A stretch of 64,000 nt of DNA from Clostridia bacterium (GTDB taxonomy: Bacteria; Bacillota; Clostridia; Christensenellales; CAG-138), in contig JAUNJX010000003.1 in NCBI GenBank assembly GCA_030533005.1, positions 27,027-91,026 of the forward strand. Direction: 5' to 3'. The position numbers were made by a program, and so were the translations under genes. Of this stretch, positions 8,182 through 16,283 are shown piece after piece. Position 1 is the first letter of the stretch. Every line of letters starts with the position of its first letter. A model generated the notes under the pieces. The model saw only the letters and a list, made by a program, of their open reading frames with translations, searched no databases and was not told where the DNA came from.

Positions 8182-9306
8182 CTATGCGCTCCAGTCCCTG
8201 ATACAGCGACCAAAGTATTCGTGAACCCCCGGACGTTCCACCGTCTCGCTGGCAACGAGCGGCGCGCGGCCAACCACGCGTCCGTTTTCCAGCACCGAAA
8301 GCATACCGCATTCACTGCCTGCCTCGACGGGCACATGGAGCGCGTCCAGCGCCACACGGCTCTTTATAGATACGTTTTCCCCGGTAGCCACGGGTATCAT
8401 TATATCCTTTGCCGCGCATAAAGCCAAGGTGTTTTTTGTGCCGCCCTGCAGCCTTACATAGGTCACGTCGTCTCCTTTTTTAACAATGGGCTGCATATGG
8501 AAATTTCCAAAGCCGTAATCCAACAGCGTATAAGCGTCGCCAAACATATCGCCGCTGTTAAGCACCACGCCCACAAGCTGCATATCCTCTCGCATGGCTC
8601 CAAAGCACAGGCATTTCCCCGCATCCGAGGTATAGCCGGTTTTCACGCCATTCCCGCCGTCATATTGCCACAGCGTGCGGTTCTTGTTGGAAAACGTCCG
8701 TATGGTATCCCCCGTTTTTGTCTGATACCGTTGTGTGCTCACGATTTTCTGAAAGGTCGGGTTTTTCATGGCATAGGCCGCGATCACGGCAAGATCATAG
8801 GCGGTGGTGTAGTGTGCGTCATCATGCAGCCCGTTGGGCGTAACAAAGTGTGTGTTCGTCAAGCCTAAATCTGCAGCTTTGGCGTTCATCATCGCCGCAA
8901 AGCCCGCTACGCTGCCGCCCACATGCAGCGCGATCGCCACCGCCGCGTCGTTGCCGGAGGCCAGCATCAGCCCATAAAGCATATCCTCCATGCTGACCTT
9001 TTCGCCAAGCCCAAGATACATGCTGGAGCCTTCCGTGCCGTAAGCTTCCCGCGTCACCGTCACCGTTTCCCGCAACGGGCAGTTTTCCAGCGCGATCACC
9101 GCCGTCATGATCTTGGTCGTGCTTGCCATGGGAAGGCGCGTATGGGCGTTTTTTGCGCAAAGCACCTTGCCGCTGCTCACCTCCAGCAGCGCGCTCGCCT
9201 TCGCTTTGACAACCGGCGCCTCTGCCGCCCGGCTTGGTGCGACCCAGACGATCATCGCGCAGCAGGCGCAAAGAACCGCGCACAACCTTTGCCACAGCCT
9301 ACGCAT
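8182..9306 (-). CDS. D-alanyl-D-alanine carboxypeptidase (active, DacF/PBP5 type)
   Basis: This 374-residue serine peptidase is secreted and trims the terminal D-Ala of peptidoglycan stem peptides. A signal peptide (about 1-27) is followed by all three active-site motifs: STTK (S62-K65), SGN (117-119) and KTG (222-224), then a C-terminal PBP5-like beta domain. The ATG at 9306 overlaps the end of ytfJ by 8 nt; the longer frame to 9408 runs inside ytfJ. It is a paralogue of the gene at 12410-13546, whose motifs are all lost. The spore context suggests a role in cortex or germ-wall peptidoglycan, which is inference. Confidence 0.92.
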   Translation of the reverse strand: MRRLWQRLCAVLCACCAMIVWVAPSRAAEAPVVKAKASALLEVSSGKVLCAKNAHTRLPMASTTKIMTAVIALENCPLRETVTVTREAYGTEGSSMYLGLGEKVSMEDMLYGLMLASGNDAAVAIALHVGGSVAGFAAMMNAKAADLGLTNTHFVTPNGLHDDAHYTTAYDLAVIAAYAMKNPTFQKIVSTQRYQTKTGDTIRTFSNKNRTLWQYDGGNGVKTGYTSDAGKCLCFGAMREDMQLVGVVLNSGDMFGDAYTLLDYGFGNFHMQPIVKKGDDVTYVRLQGGTKNTLALCAAKDIMIPVATGENVSIKSRVALDALHVPVEAGSECGMLSVLENGRVVGRAPLVASETVERPGVHEYFGRCIRDWSA

Positions 9307-9733
9307 TGGTTTCGTCTTCCTCCTTGCGTGCGCTGTTTTTCGCCCAGCCCTCCACGATCTGCAGCGCCTGAGGCACGGCGTCCATAATACGCTCGATGGG
9401 CGTAGCATAGCTTGTGGACAGAAGGCGCACCTTCTCCTCGTTCACATACAAAAAACCCATAGGCGTCAAGCTCATGCCAGCCACCGCCGTGCCCGCGAAG
9501 GGATACGTCTGTTTCTCCGCTGTATCCAGCATTTCACCGCTTTTCTTCACAGGGCCGCCCTTTTGCCCGTATTCGCCGCCGCCGGACAAAAATCCCAGCG
9601 TGACCTTGGATATCGGCAGGATCACCGTCTTTTCCCCCGCCATGATGGGCTTTCCCACCACCGTATTCACATCTGCGATCTCCTTGAGCTGTTCCATAGA
9701 GGTTTCCATAATGTTTTCAATGGGATGCGGCAT
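9299..9733 (-). CDS. ytfJ: GerW family sporulation protein (YtfJ)
   Basis: This 144-residue protein belongs to the GerW/YtfJ family, known from Bacillus as a spore protein needed for normal germination. It shows the family's N-terminal METSMEQLKEIADVNTVVG segment, a Gly-rich middle (FLSGGGEYG) and the AVAGMSLTPMGFL region. It starts inside the end of the DUF2953 gene and overlaps the following carboxypeptidase gene, which points to tight coupling. Confidence 0.92.
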   Translation of the reverse strand: MPHPIENIMETSMEQLKEIADVNTVVGKPIMAGEKTVILPISKVTLGFLSGGGEYGQKGGPVKKSGEMLDTAEKQTYPFAGTAVAGMSLTPMGFLYVNEEKVRLLSTSYATPIERIMDAVPQALQIVEGWAKNSARKEEDETNA

Positions 9734-10283
9734 ATTCTTCTCCTTGCTTTCTTTTCATTTTCTCACGCAATACAGCAAGCATAATATGCGCGGCGCGCAA
9801 CACGAATATGCCTTCCAGTTTTAGCCTGCATGCGTTTCCCTCGAAGGTCGGAAAAACAGCGATTTCACAAGGTATCCGCTGCACGCAGGCCAGCGTGTCA
9901 AGGGCGATGCGGATAAAACCCGTCAGCAGCAGCGTACCCACGACGCTGTCCGCGCACCCTATCTCTCCCTCGCAGCGCAGCTTGACAAGGCGCACATGCC
10001 GGCGAAGCGACAGCATGCCCTTCCACTTTCCTTTTCTAGTTTTCTTCTTTTTCTTTAGAGAAAAGCGCGGTATATGCCACCGATCCTTTTCAAGCTTTTT
10101 CCATGTGTATGGATCCTTCCATTCCCCGTAAAACTCGAACCGAAGCGGTAAAAGCCCATAAAATACCCGGTATTCCGTACGCACATACACCGCGCTGCCG
10201 CAAAGCCGCAAGCTCACGAACACACGGATATTCCAAAACAAACCGGCCACTGCGATCAGCGGCAGCAAAAAAAACAACGGCAT
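9717..10283 (-). CDS. DUF2953 domain protein
   Basis: This 188-residue protein of unknown function has one N-terminal hydrophobic segment (about 2-19), a short beta-like region, a strongly basic middle (KKKKKTRKGKWKG) and an amphipathic C-terminus. This architecture and its place immediately upstream of ytfJ match the DUF2953 family found in spore formers. The start at 10283 (MPLFFLLPL) follows GAGAGGAG; the in-frame ATG at 10325 lacks such a site. Confidence 0.75.
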   Translation of the reverse strand: MPLFFLLPLIAVAGLFWNIRVFVSLRLCGSAVYVRTEYRVFYGLLPLRFEFYGEWKDPYTWKKLEKDRWHIPRFSLKKKKKTRKGKWKGMLSLRRHVRLVKLRCEGEIGCADSVVGTLLLTGFIRIALDTLACVQRIPCEIAVFPTFEGNACRLKLEGIFVLRAAHIMLAVLREKMKRKQGEEYAASH

Positions 10284-10336
10284 AGCCCTCTCCTCTCGGA
10301 TCGCTATGCCGTTAGATTGATGCATTTTTGCTTTTT

Positions 10337-10900
10337 TTATGAAAAATTTTCCCCTTCGACTTCCGTAGCCCCCAGCTGCGGCTCCTCCTCATCCCCCGGC
10401 GAAAACTGTGGCAGATCTTTCAGCGAGTGAAGGCCGAACTGACGCAAAAAAGCGTCCGTGGTGCCAAACATCATGGGGCGGCCTATGGTGTCCTTGCGCC
10501 CCACCTCCTGTATCATGCCAATGTTGAGCAATTGGCTCACGGAATAATCGCAGCGCACGCCGCGCACAGCCTCGATCTCGGCACGCGTAACGGGCTGCTT
10601 GTATGCGATGATGGAAAGCGTCTCCAGCATGGACTGTGAGAAGCTTTTTGCCTGCACGGGCTGCAGCATATTCTCTATGACCGGCGCGTATTCCCGGTTG
10701 GATACAAGCTGCACCGTCTGTTCGGTCATATAGAGCTGTATGCCTCTTTTTTCCTCTCGATATAACGCATCCATCCTTTGAAGAAGGGATTGCAGCTCAA
10801 GCTGCGTCATATCCAGGCCGCTCATCAGCTCCGCAAAGGTAAGCGGCTCTCCCGACACAAAAAGAATACATTCCACAATGGATATTTCTCTGTCCTGCAT
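10337..10900 (-). CDS. scpB: segregation and condensation protein B
   Basis: This 187-residue cytoplasmic protein is the winged-helix (kite) subunit that binds ScpA and SMC in the condensin complex. It has the N-terminal IVECILFVSGEPL segment, the LETLSIIAYKQPVTRAEIEAVRGV core and the FGTTDAFLRQFGLHSLKDLP C-terminal region. The ATG at 10900 follows AAGGGG; upstream in-frame codons lie inside scpA. The partner SMC is encoded at 38699-42268. Confidence 0.95.
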   Translation of the reverse strand: MQDREISIVECILFVSGEPLTFAELMSGLDMTQLELQSLLQRMDALYREEKRGIQLYMTEQTVQLVSNREYAPVIENMLQPVQAKSFSQSMLETLSIIAYKQPVTRAEIEAVRGVRCDYSVSQLLNIGMIQEVGRKDTIGRPMMFGTTDAFLRQFGLHSLKDLPQFSPGDEEEPQLGATEVEGENFS

Positions 10901-10913
10901 CTGTCTTTCCCCT

Positions 10914-11669
10914 TTATTCGTCCATATACGCGATATCCGCGTCGTCATCAAGCAGGCGATCCGCCTCGATGAAAATGGGGCCGTACTGCCTGTCCTGATC
11001 AATCTTGACCTCGTTATGCTGCAGCATGTCCATCAACGCCATCATGGTAACGATGATCTCCATTTTGACAAAAGCACCATCAAAAAGTTCTTCAAAGCGT
11101 ATCCGTCTGTGCGACGAGAGCAAGGCGCGTATCTTGCCGTGCTGCGCACGAATGGTGTACGCATCCGCCTGCACCTGCCGCTGCGGTGCGCGCCCCGTGC
11201 GCTCTTGTACCTTGCTGAGCACGGATAGAAAGGCGTTGTACAGGCTGTCCAGATCGGACGCCGCCAAATCGTATTCCTGCGGCGGCAGTAAAACCTCCTC
11301 CGGGAGCTTGGTATAGCTTCCGCCTGTTCCGTCGCGCAGGGCGGCAAGCTTTTGCGTCGCCTCTTTGAATGCTTTATATTCCCGCAGCTGACGGATCAGC
11401 GTTACCTCGGGGTCTTCTTCCTCGTCCTCCTCGCGGGGCGGCCTTGGCAGCAGCGAGCGGGATTTGATATACAAAAGCGTCGCGGCCATGGCTAAAAACT
11501 CGCTGGCCATATCCATGTCCAGCGCATCCACCTGTCGCATATAGGCCAAATATTCCGCAGTGATCTGTGAAATGAAAATATCCTTGATATCGACTTCCGC
11601 CCTTTCTATCAGGTGCAAAAGCAGATCAAGGGGGCCGTCGAATTGTGAAATGTGTACCTCGTATGCCAT
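10914..11669 (-). CDS. scpA: segregation and condensation protein A
   Basis: This 251-residue kleisin bridges the SMC heads in bacterial condensin. The N-terminus FDGPLDLLLHLIERAEVDI is typical, followed by an acidic linker (about 92-104) and a C-terminal winged-helix segment. No clear Shine-Dalgarno precedes the ATG at 11669, which begins 6 nt after the site-2 protease stop, so translation may depend on coupling. Confidence 0.95.
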   Translation of the reverse strand: MAYEVHISQFDGPLDLLLHLIERAEVDIKDIFISQITAEYLAYMRQVDALDMDMASEFLAMAATLLYIKSRSLLPRPPREEDEEEDPEVTLIRQLREYKAFKEATQKLAALRDGTGGSYTKLPEEVLLPPQEYDLAASDLDSLYNAFLSVLSKVQERTGRAPQRQVQADAYTIRAQHGKIRALLSSHRRIRFEELFDGAFVKMEIIVTMMALMDMLQHNEVKIDQDRQYGPIFIEADRLLDDDADIAYMDE

Positions 11670-11675
11670 AATCGC

Positions 11676-12332
11676 TTACAACGCACGAAACAGAAGGCTA
11701 TAAAACGCCAGAATGCCATTGGATACGCCGGATATAGCAAATGACATAATACCCGTAAGAAGCCTTGTCAACACCAGCGCGATGAGGATAAAGGAACCGT
11801 AGCGCTCCATCCACATAAAGAAATTGGGGCCGATCTTGCGGATCAAAAGGCATTCCAGCACATGAAAGCCGTCCAAGGGATAAATGGGGATCAGATTAAA
11901 GATGCAAAGACCCAAATTCAACGAATAAAACACGGAAAGGAACCGCATGAGTATCGCGTTGTCAACGTTGAGCTTGAACAGGCAAAAAAGCTGCACGCCC
12001 ATGGTGATAAAGGCCAGCAGAAAATTGACGGTCACGCCCGCCAAGGATACGATGATCTCATCCCTGCGAGGTCTGTCAAAGTTGCGCGGGTTGATGGGCA
12101 CGGGCTTCGCCCAGCCAAAGCGGAACATCAAAAGAAACACCAGCCCCATGGGGTCGATGTGCTGCAGCGGATTCAGCGTCATACGTCCCATAGCCTTGGC
12201 CGTCGGGTCGCCCAGCTTGTAGGCGGCAAACGCGTGCGCCCATTCATGGGCGGATAGCGCCACCAATATAGCCGGCACAAGATAGATCGCGTCGCTTAAC
12301 AGCTCGCGCAGGTAGGTAGTGATAAAGCTCAA
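11676..12332 (-). CDS. site-2 protease family integral membrane metalloprotease (M50)
   Basis: This 218-residue polytopic protein has the zinc-binding HEWAH motif (residues 29-33), NPLQHIDP after the second helix, and the third zinc ligand in YPLDGFH (about 150). These mark it as a short, PDZ-less rhomboid-sized intramembrane protease of the YwhC/Rip group. The substrate is unknown. The start is a TTG at 12332 preceded by GGGAGCG. The position directly upstream of scpA is common in Clostridia. Confidence 0.88.
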   Translation of the reverse strand: MSFITTYLRELLSDAIYLVPAILVALSAHEWAHAFAAYKLGDPTAKAMGRMTLNPLQHIDPMGLVFLLMFRFGWAKPVPINPRNFDRPRRDEIIVSLAGVTVNFLLAFITMGVQLFCLFKLNVDNAILMRFLSVFYSLNLGLCIFNLIPIYPLDGFHVLECLLIRKIGPNFFMWMERYGSFILIALVLTRLLTGIMSFAISGVSNGILAFYSLLFRAL

Positions 12333-12409
12333 GGATTCACGCTCCCATATTCAGCATTGCCCCTATTATACGCCAAACGCACAGCGCAGGGCAAGGTCAA
12401 ATACGCGAT

Positions 12410-13546
12410 CTACATGTGAAGAAAGCTGCGCATGACCCGCGCAAGCCTGTCGCGCCAACGTGACGCCGCCATATCCTCCCGCACCGTCAGCTCTACCTTT
12501 GCCAGCAGCCCGCCGTCCGCATCCATATAGCTGATGCCGCCCAGCACCTCCCCCGCGCGCATGGGAGCCGTAAGCTCGGTCGGGATATCGCTCTTTTCCG
12601 TGTAGGCGCCGTCAAGCGGCATGACCACACGCACATCCGACGCCGCGATCAGATCGCACGCGGCCTCCACGCCGTTTTTCACCGGCACGCCGCTGACCAG
12701 TACCTCGCCACGCTTTGCAAGCTGCTCCACCTGAAAGGTCGCAAACGCATATTCCAACAATGCCTTGGCCGCTTGCGCCCGTTCCTTGGCGTTTTCCGCC
12801 CCCAGTACGGCACACACATACGTCGCGCCCTCGCGCGTAGCCATGTAAACGCCACAATACCCGGCCGTATCCGAGGAGCCCGTTGCGCCGCCGTTGCAGC
12901 CGGAGCAGCTTTTGAGCAGCTTATTGGCGCTGGCCATCTCCGTCACAAGACCCGAATCGTGTGTGATGGTATCGTAATACATGCCGCTGTAGGTCAAAAA
13001 TGTACTGCTTTGGGACAGCGCCGCGCCAAGAAGCGTAATATCCGCCGCTGAAAGCTGCGTCTGCGTCCCCATCCTATCCGTGCAGCGTGCCGTGACGCCC
13101 AACGCAGCAAGCCTTTCGTTCATGCGTTCAACAAACGCCTCGTCCGAAGAAAGCACCGCCTCGCTCAAGGCAAAGATGGCGTCGCCCGCCATGATCATGA
13201 CGGCGCTTTTATAGAGATCGCCCGCCAGCATCTCCTCCCCGGTCGTCAAAAACGCCGTAGGCCCGCCTATATCCGCAGCGGCCTCGCTTATGCGCAGACG
13301 CTGCGTCAGTTCAAGCTCCCCCCTGTCCGCCGCCTCACACACGCTTAGCAGTGCGGGCAAGCGCATAAGTCCCGCCGTATCCATCGCTTTTTGCGCCTCC
13401 TGTTCCATGAGGATCACGCCGCTTTGCGCTTCCATCACGCATACCGCAGCGCCGCTGTCGATCTCTATGGGCAGCCCCCGCGTCGGCGCAGGCAGCAGCA
13501 GGTAAAAGCACAGGCATAAAATGATGACCGTCTTTTTTTTTCGCAC
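12410..13546 (-). CDS. DacF-like penicillin-binding-protein pseudoenzyme
   Basis: This 378-residue exported protein follows the DacF/PBP5 fold along its length: signal peptide (1-24), transpeptidase domain and C-terminal beta domain. The catalytic motifs are gone. The SxxK position reads GLMR (59-62), SGN reads AGD (120-122) and KTG reads ATG (221-223), while surrounding family residues (EAADRGEL, GEEMLAGDL, EAFVERMN, TAGYC) remain. The frame is intact and the start (GTG at 13546) has a good GGAGGG site, so it looks expressed rather than decaying. deoB lies just upstream with a SpoIIM-like gene beyond it, the context of dacF in Bacillus. A structural or regulatory role is inference. Confidence 0.8.
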   Translation of the reverse strand: MRKKKTVIILCLCFYLLLPAPTRGLPIEIDSGAAVCVMEAQSGVILMEQEAQKAMDTAGLMRLPALLSVCEAADRGELELTQRLRISEAAADIGGPTAFLTTGEEMLAGDLYKSAVMIMAGDAIFALSEAVLSSDEAFVERMNERLAALGVTARCTDRMGTQTQLSAADITLLGAALSQSSTFLTYSGMYYDTITHDSGLVTEMASANKLLKSCSGCNGGATGSSDTAGYCGVYMATREGATYVCAVLGAENAKERAQAAKALLEYAFATFQVEQLAKRGEVLVSGVPVKNGVEAACDLIAASDVRVVMPLDGAYTEKSDIPTELTAPMRAGEVLGGISYMDADGGLLAKVELTVREDMAASRWRDRLARVMRSFLHM

Positions 13547-13604
13547 AATAAAACCCTCCCCATCCTACCTAAGCATACGATGATGGAGAGGGTCGCAGAA
13601 GTAC

Positions 13605-14774
13605 TTAACGCAATTTTTTCAGGAAGGATGTTCCGCTTATCCAATCCTCGCCCGTGAGGTACGCATACGCCGTACTGCCGATATCCGCAAAGCTGTGCAG
13701 CGTACCCAGATCCACGCCGCCCTTCAGGGAAGGCGCGTACACAAGAAGCGGAATATATTCCCGCGTGTGATCCGTGCCCGGATGGGTAGGATCGCACCCG
13801 TGATCCGCCGTGATCATCAATAGATCGTTAGGGTGCATGGCCTGTATGAGAGAAGGTAAGCGCGTATCGAAATATTCCAATGCGGCAGCATAGCCTTCCA
13901 CGTCGTTGCGATGCCCGTAGAGCATGTCGAAATCCACCAGATTGGTGAATATAAAACGCCCTTCGCCCTTTTCGATGTATTGCAGCGTCGCGTCGATCCC
14001 GTCGGGGTTGTTGCGCGTATGGTTTACCACGTCCACGCCGCGCTTGCAAAAGATATCCTCGATCTTGCCTACGCCGATGGTGGTAAAACCCTTCGCGCTC
14101 AAACCGTCCAGCACCGTTTCCTCAATGGGCGGCACGGCATAATCGCGGCGGTTTTCCGTGCGCGTATACGCTTCTTCCGTACCGATAAAGGGTCTCGCAA
14201 TCACGCGCCCTACCAAATCGTCGCCCACGAGCATCTCGCGTGCGATCATGCAAATCCTATACAGCTCGTCCAGCGGAATCACCGCCTCATGCGCCGCGAT
14301 CTGAAACACGCTGTCAGCGGAGGTATAGACGATGGGCTTGCCCGTGCGAACATGCTCGTCGCCCAAACGTTGTATGATCTCGGTGCCGGAGGCTACGCAG
14401 TTCCCCAGCGTGCCGCGGCTAATGCGCCTTTCAAACTCCTCCATAATGCGCTTGGGGAAGCCGTTCGCATAGGTTTTAAACGGCGTTTGCATGATGATGC
14501 CCATCATTTCCCAATGCCCGCAGGTCGTATCCTTGGCATGCGTCATTTCCGCCGCACGCCCGAAGCTTCCCTTGATGGGGCCTGTCCATTCCGGCAGGCG
14601 GGAATCCGCAATACGGCTCAACCCCAACCCGTACAGGTTCGGCAGTGCCAGTTTACCCCGTGCCTTATATAGATTCCCCAGCGTATGTGCGCCCGCGTCG
14701 CCAAAGTCGGCAGCGTCCGGCAGCGCGCCTATGCCAACACTGTCTAAAACGATCAAGATCACCCGTTTATCCAT
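13605..14774 (-). CDS. deoB: phosphopentomutase
   Basis: This 389-residue Mn-dependent enzyme interconverts ribose-1-phosphate and ribose-5-phosphate in nucleoside breakdown. The alkaline-phosphatase fold motifs are clear: VLDSVGIGALPDAADFGD near the N-terminus, the phospho-acceptor region around AKDTTCGHWE, and DHGCDPTHPGTDHTRE near the C-terminus. The ATG follows GAGGTG, and a sigma-A-like promoter lies at 14799-14827. Confidence 0.96.
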   Translation of the reverse strand: MDKRVILIVLDSVGIGALPDAADFGDAGAHTLGNLYKARGKLALPNLYGLGLSRIADSRLPEWTGPIKGSFGRAAEMTHAKDTTCGHWEMMGIIMQTPFKTYANGFPKRIMEEFERRISRGTLGNCVASGTEIIQRLGDEHVRTGKPIVYTSADSVFQIAAHEAVIPLDELYRICMIAREMLVGDDLVGRVIARPFIGTEEAYTRTENRRDYAVPPIEETVLDGLSAKGFTTIGVGKIEDIFCKRGVDVVNHTRNNPDGIDATLQYIEKGEGRFIFTNLVDFDMLYGHRNDVEGYAAALEYFDTRLPSLIQAMHPNDLLMITADHGCDPTHPGTDHTREYIPLLVYAPSLKGGVDLGTLHSFADIGSTAYAYLTGEDWISGTSFLKKLR

Positions 14775-14798
14775 GCTTCACCTCATTATGTTTTTTTC

Positions 14799-14827
14799 AT
14801 CCTACCACCGACGCCCTTTTCCGTCAA
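14799..14827 (-). promoter_or_regulatory. sigma-A-like promoter of deoB
   Basis: TTGACG (14822-14827) and TAGGAT (14799-14804) on the minus strand are 17 nt apart, 25 nt upstream of the deoB ATG. The -35 abuts the stop codon region of the SpoIIM-like gene. Confidence 0.6.
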
Positions 14828-15409
14828 TCAATCCATGCGCAACAGATACACCGCCAGCGGCGTAACAAGCCCCTGCAACAGCACGAGAAAGGCAAGCTTG
14901 CCGATCAGGCGTACAGGGGCGCTCCCTTTTCGCCTGTTGCGCGTCCCCGCGTCGGCAGGCGTCGGCTCCTCCCATAAAAACCAGTACAGCCGCAGTACGA
15001 TCCCCATCATACCGCATGTTGCCGCCGCCAGCGACAACACCGCGATCCCCTTTTCGCCATAAGCAAACAACAGCTCGCTTAAGGTAAAGCCATATGTGAA
15101 GCCCTCAAGCCCGAAAGCAGCCAGCGCCGCCGCAATCCGTGTGCCGCCTTCCCGGCCATATGCGACGGCGCATGTCAGCATCGTCTGCCAAAGCGCCGCA
15201 CACAAAAGCGCCCGCCATAAAACAGCGGTATCGATACACAGATAATCGGAGATTACAGCTTGCGCCACATCCTGCCCGTGAAAAAGAATATTGCTGGAAA
15301 CGCCGCATAGGATACACAGCCCCAGCGCACATGCGCTAAACATAAAACGATAGGGATGCCGCCCCACGGTTTTTAGAAATCCAGACGGTTCGGATAAATA
15401 GATGGGCAT
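14828..15409 (-). CDS. SpoIIM-like sporulation membrane protein
   Basis: This 193-residue polytopic protein has about five hydrophobic segments and ends with a basic hydrophilic loop and one last helix. I call it SpoIIM-like from the size, the topology, a GFTYGFTLSELLFAYGEKG segment resembling the conserved SpoIIM region, and the synteny with deoB and a DacF-like gene seen in Bacillus. SpoIIM works with SpoIID and SpoIIP in engulfment. Overall similarity is weak by eye, so it is a divergent member at best. It starts 40 nt after spo0A with AGGAGG in front. Confidence 0.55.
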   Translation of the reverse strand: MPIYLSEPSGFLKTVGRHPYRFMFSACALGLCILCGVSSNILFHGQDVAQAVISDYLCIDTAVLWRALLCAALWQTMLTCAVAYGREGGTRIAAALAAFGLEGFTYGFTLSELLFAYGEKGIAVLSLAAATCGMMGIVLRLYWFLWEEPTPADAGTRNRRKGSAPVRLIGKLAFLVLLQGLVTPLAVYLLRMD

Positions 15410-15449
15410 AGAAAGCCTCCTGCCAAAGCGTATGGCAAAAGGCCGGCGA

Positions 15450-16238
15450 TTATTCCGGTTTCTGCTTCATGCGCATCACCACACGCTCGCAAAGCATAGC
15501 GATAAATTCCTTGCAGGTAGGTGCGCCGCTCCCTCGATCCACCGTATAACCAAAAAGCTGATGCTGCGCGTCCATATTTCCATGGTTCCACGCGTATTCG
15601 ATCGCCGTGCGCACGTCACGATCCACGGTTTTCCACGACGCACCGTTTGGCTCTCCCAATATAGGAAAAAGCTCTGTGGATATGTTGGGCACCTTGCCGC
15701 CGTGACTTACGCAGTACTGCAAAGCGCTTTTAATATAGGCATAGCCCTTTAAATGTGCCGGAACGCCCAAGGCGCGCAGATAGTTGACCGTAATCGTCTC
15801 GCAGCGAAGATCGTGCGCCGGTGTTTTCGCGCCCGCCGGGGCGCTGAATATCCGGCTCCTCGCCTGCACGGTTTCCTTTACGCGGGTAAACACTTGCGAA
15901 GGGTCGATAGGCTTATAGAAGAAATAGACCACGCCCAAATCCATAGCCTGTTGAATGATTGCAGGATTCAGATAAAACGGCGTCGTCGCAAAGATCATAG
16001 TATCCGGCGTCGTCTTTGCAGCGTGCAAATTGCGCAAAATATCCATACCGTCCATCTGCGGCATGATCATATCCAGTATGGCAATATCCGGCTGCAAGCC
16101 GGCAAACGCCTGCAAAGCGTCTTGACTGCCACCAACGCAGGGCAACACTTCAAAAAGGTCTGAGGTGGCAAAACACTGCTGCAGACGCAAGGCAAAATCC
16201 GTATTGTCGTCTATGATCAACACACGCACAGGTTTCAT
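15450..16238 (-). CDS. spo0A: sporulation transcription factor Spo0A
   Basis: This 262-residue response regulator is the master switch for sporulation. The receiver domain has the acidic pair D10/D11, phospho-acceptor D56 (AILDMIMP) and K109; the effector domain has the recognition region TVDRDVRTAIEYAWNHG and the conserved FGYTVD and EFIAMLCE segments. Length equals the family norm (about 265). The start codon has no properly spaced Shine-Dalgarno: GAGGAA lies about 17 nt upstream and a TATAAT element ends 8 nt upstream. spoIVB precedes it by 45 nt. Confidence 0.96.
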   Translation of the reverse strand: MKPVRVLIIDDNTDFALRLQQCFATSDLFEVLPCVGGSQDALQAFAGLQPDIAILDMIMPQMDGMDILRNLHAAKTTPDTMIFATTPFYLNPAIIQQAMDLGVVYFFYKPIDPSQVFTRVKETVQARSRIFSAPAGAKTPAHDLRCETITVNYLRALGVPAHLKGYAYIKSALQYCVSHGGKVPNISTELFPILGEPNGASWKTVDRDVRTAIEYAWNHGNMDAQHQLFGYTVDRGSGAPTCKEFIAMLCERVVMRMKQKPE

Positions 16239-16246
16239 ATATGTAA

Positions 16247-16255
16247 ATTATAGCA
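16247..16255 (-). promoter_or_regulatory. extended -10 element immediately upstream of spo0A
   Basis: TGCTATAAT on the minus strand matches an extended -10 (TGnTATAAT) exactly; I see no good -35. It ends 8 nt before the ATG, so a transcript initiated here would have a leader of about 0-2 nt. Confidence 0.45.
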
Positions 16256-16283
16256 AATTCCTCTGCGCAAATAAAGCATTTTT

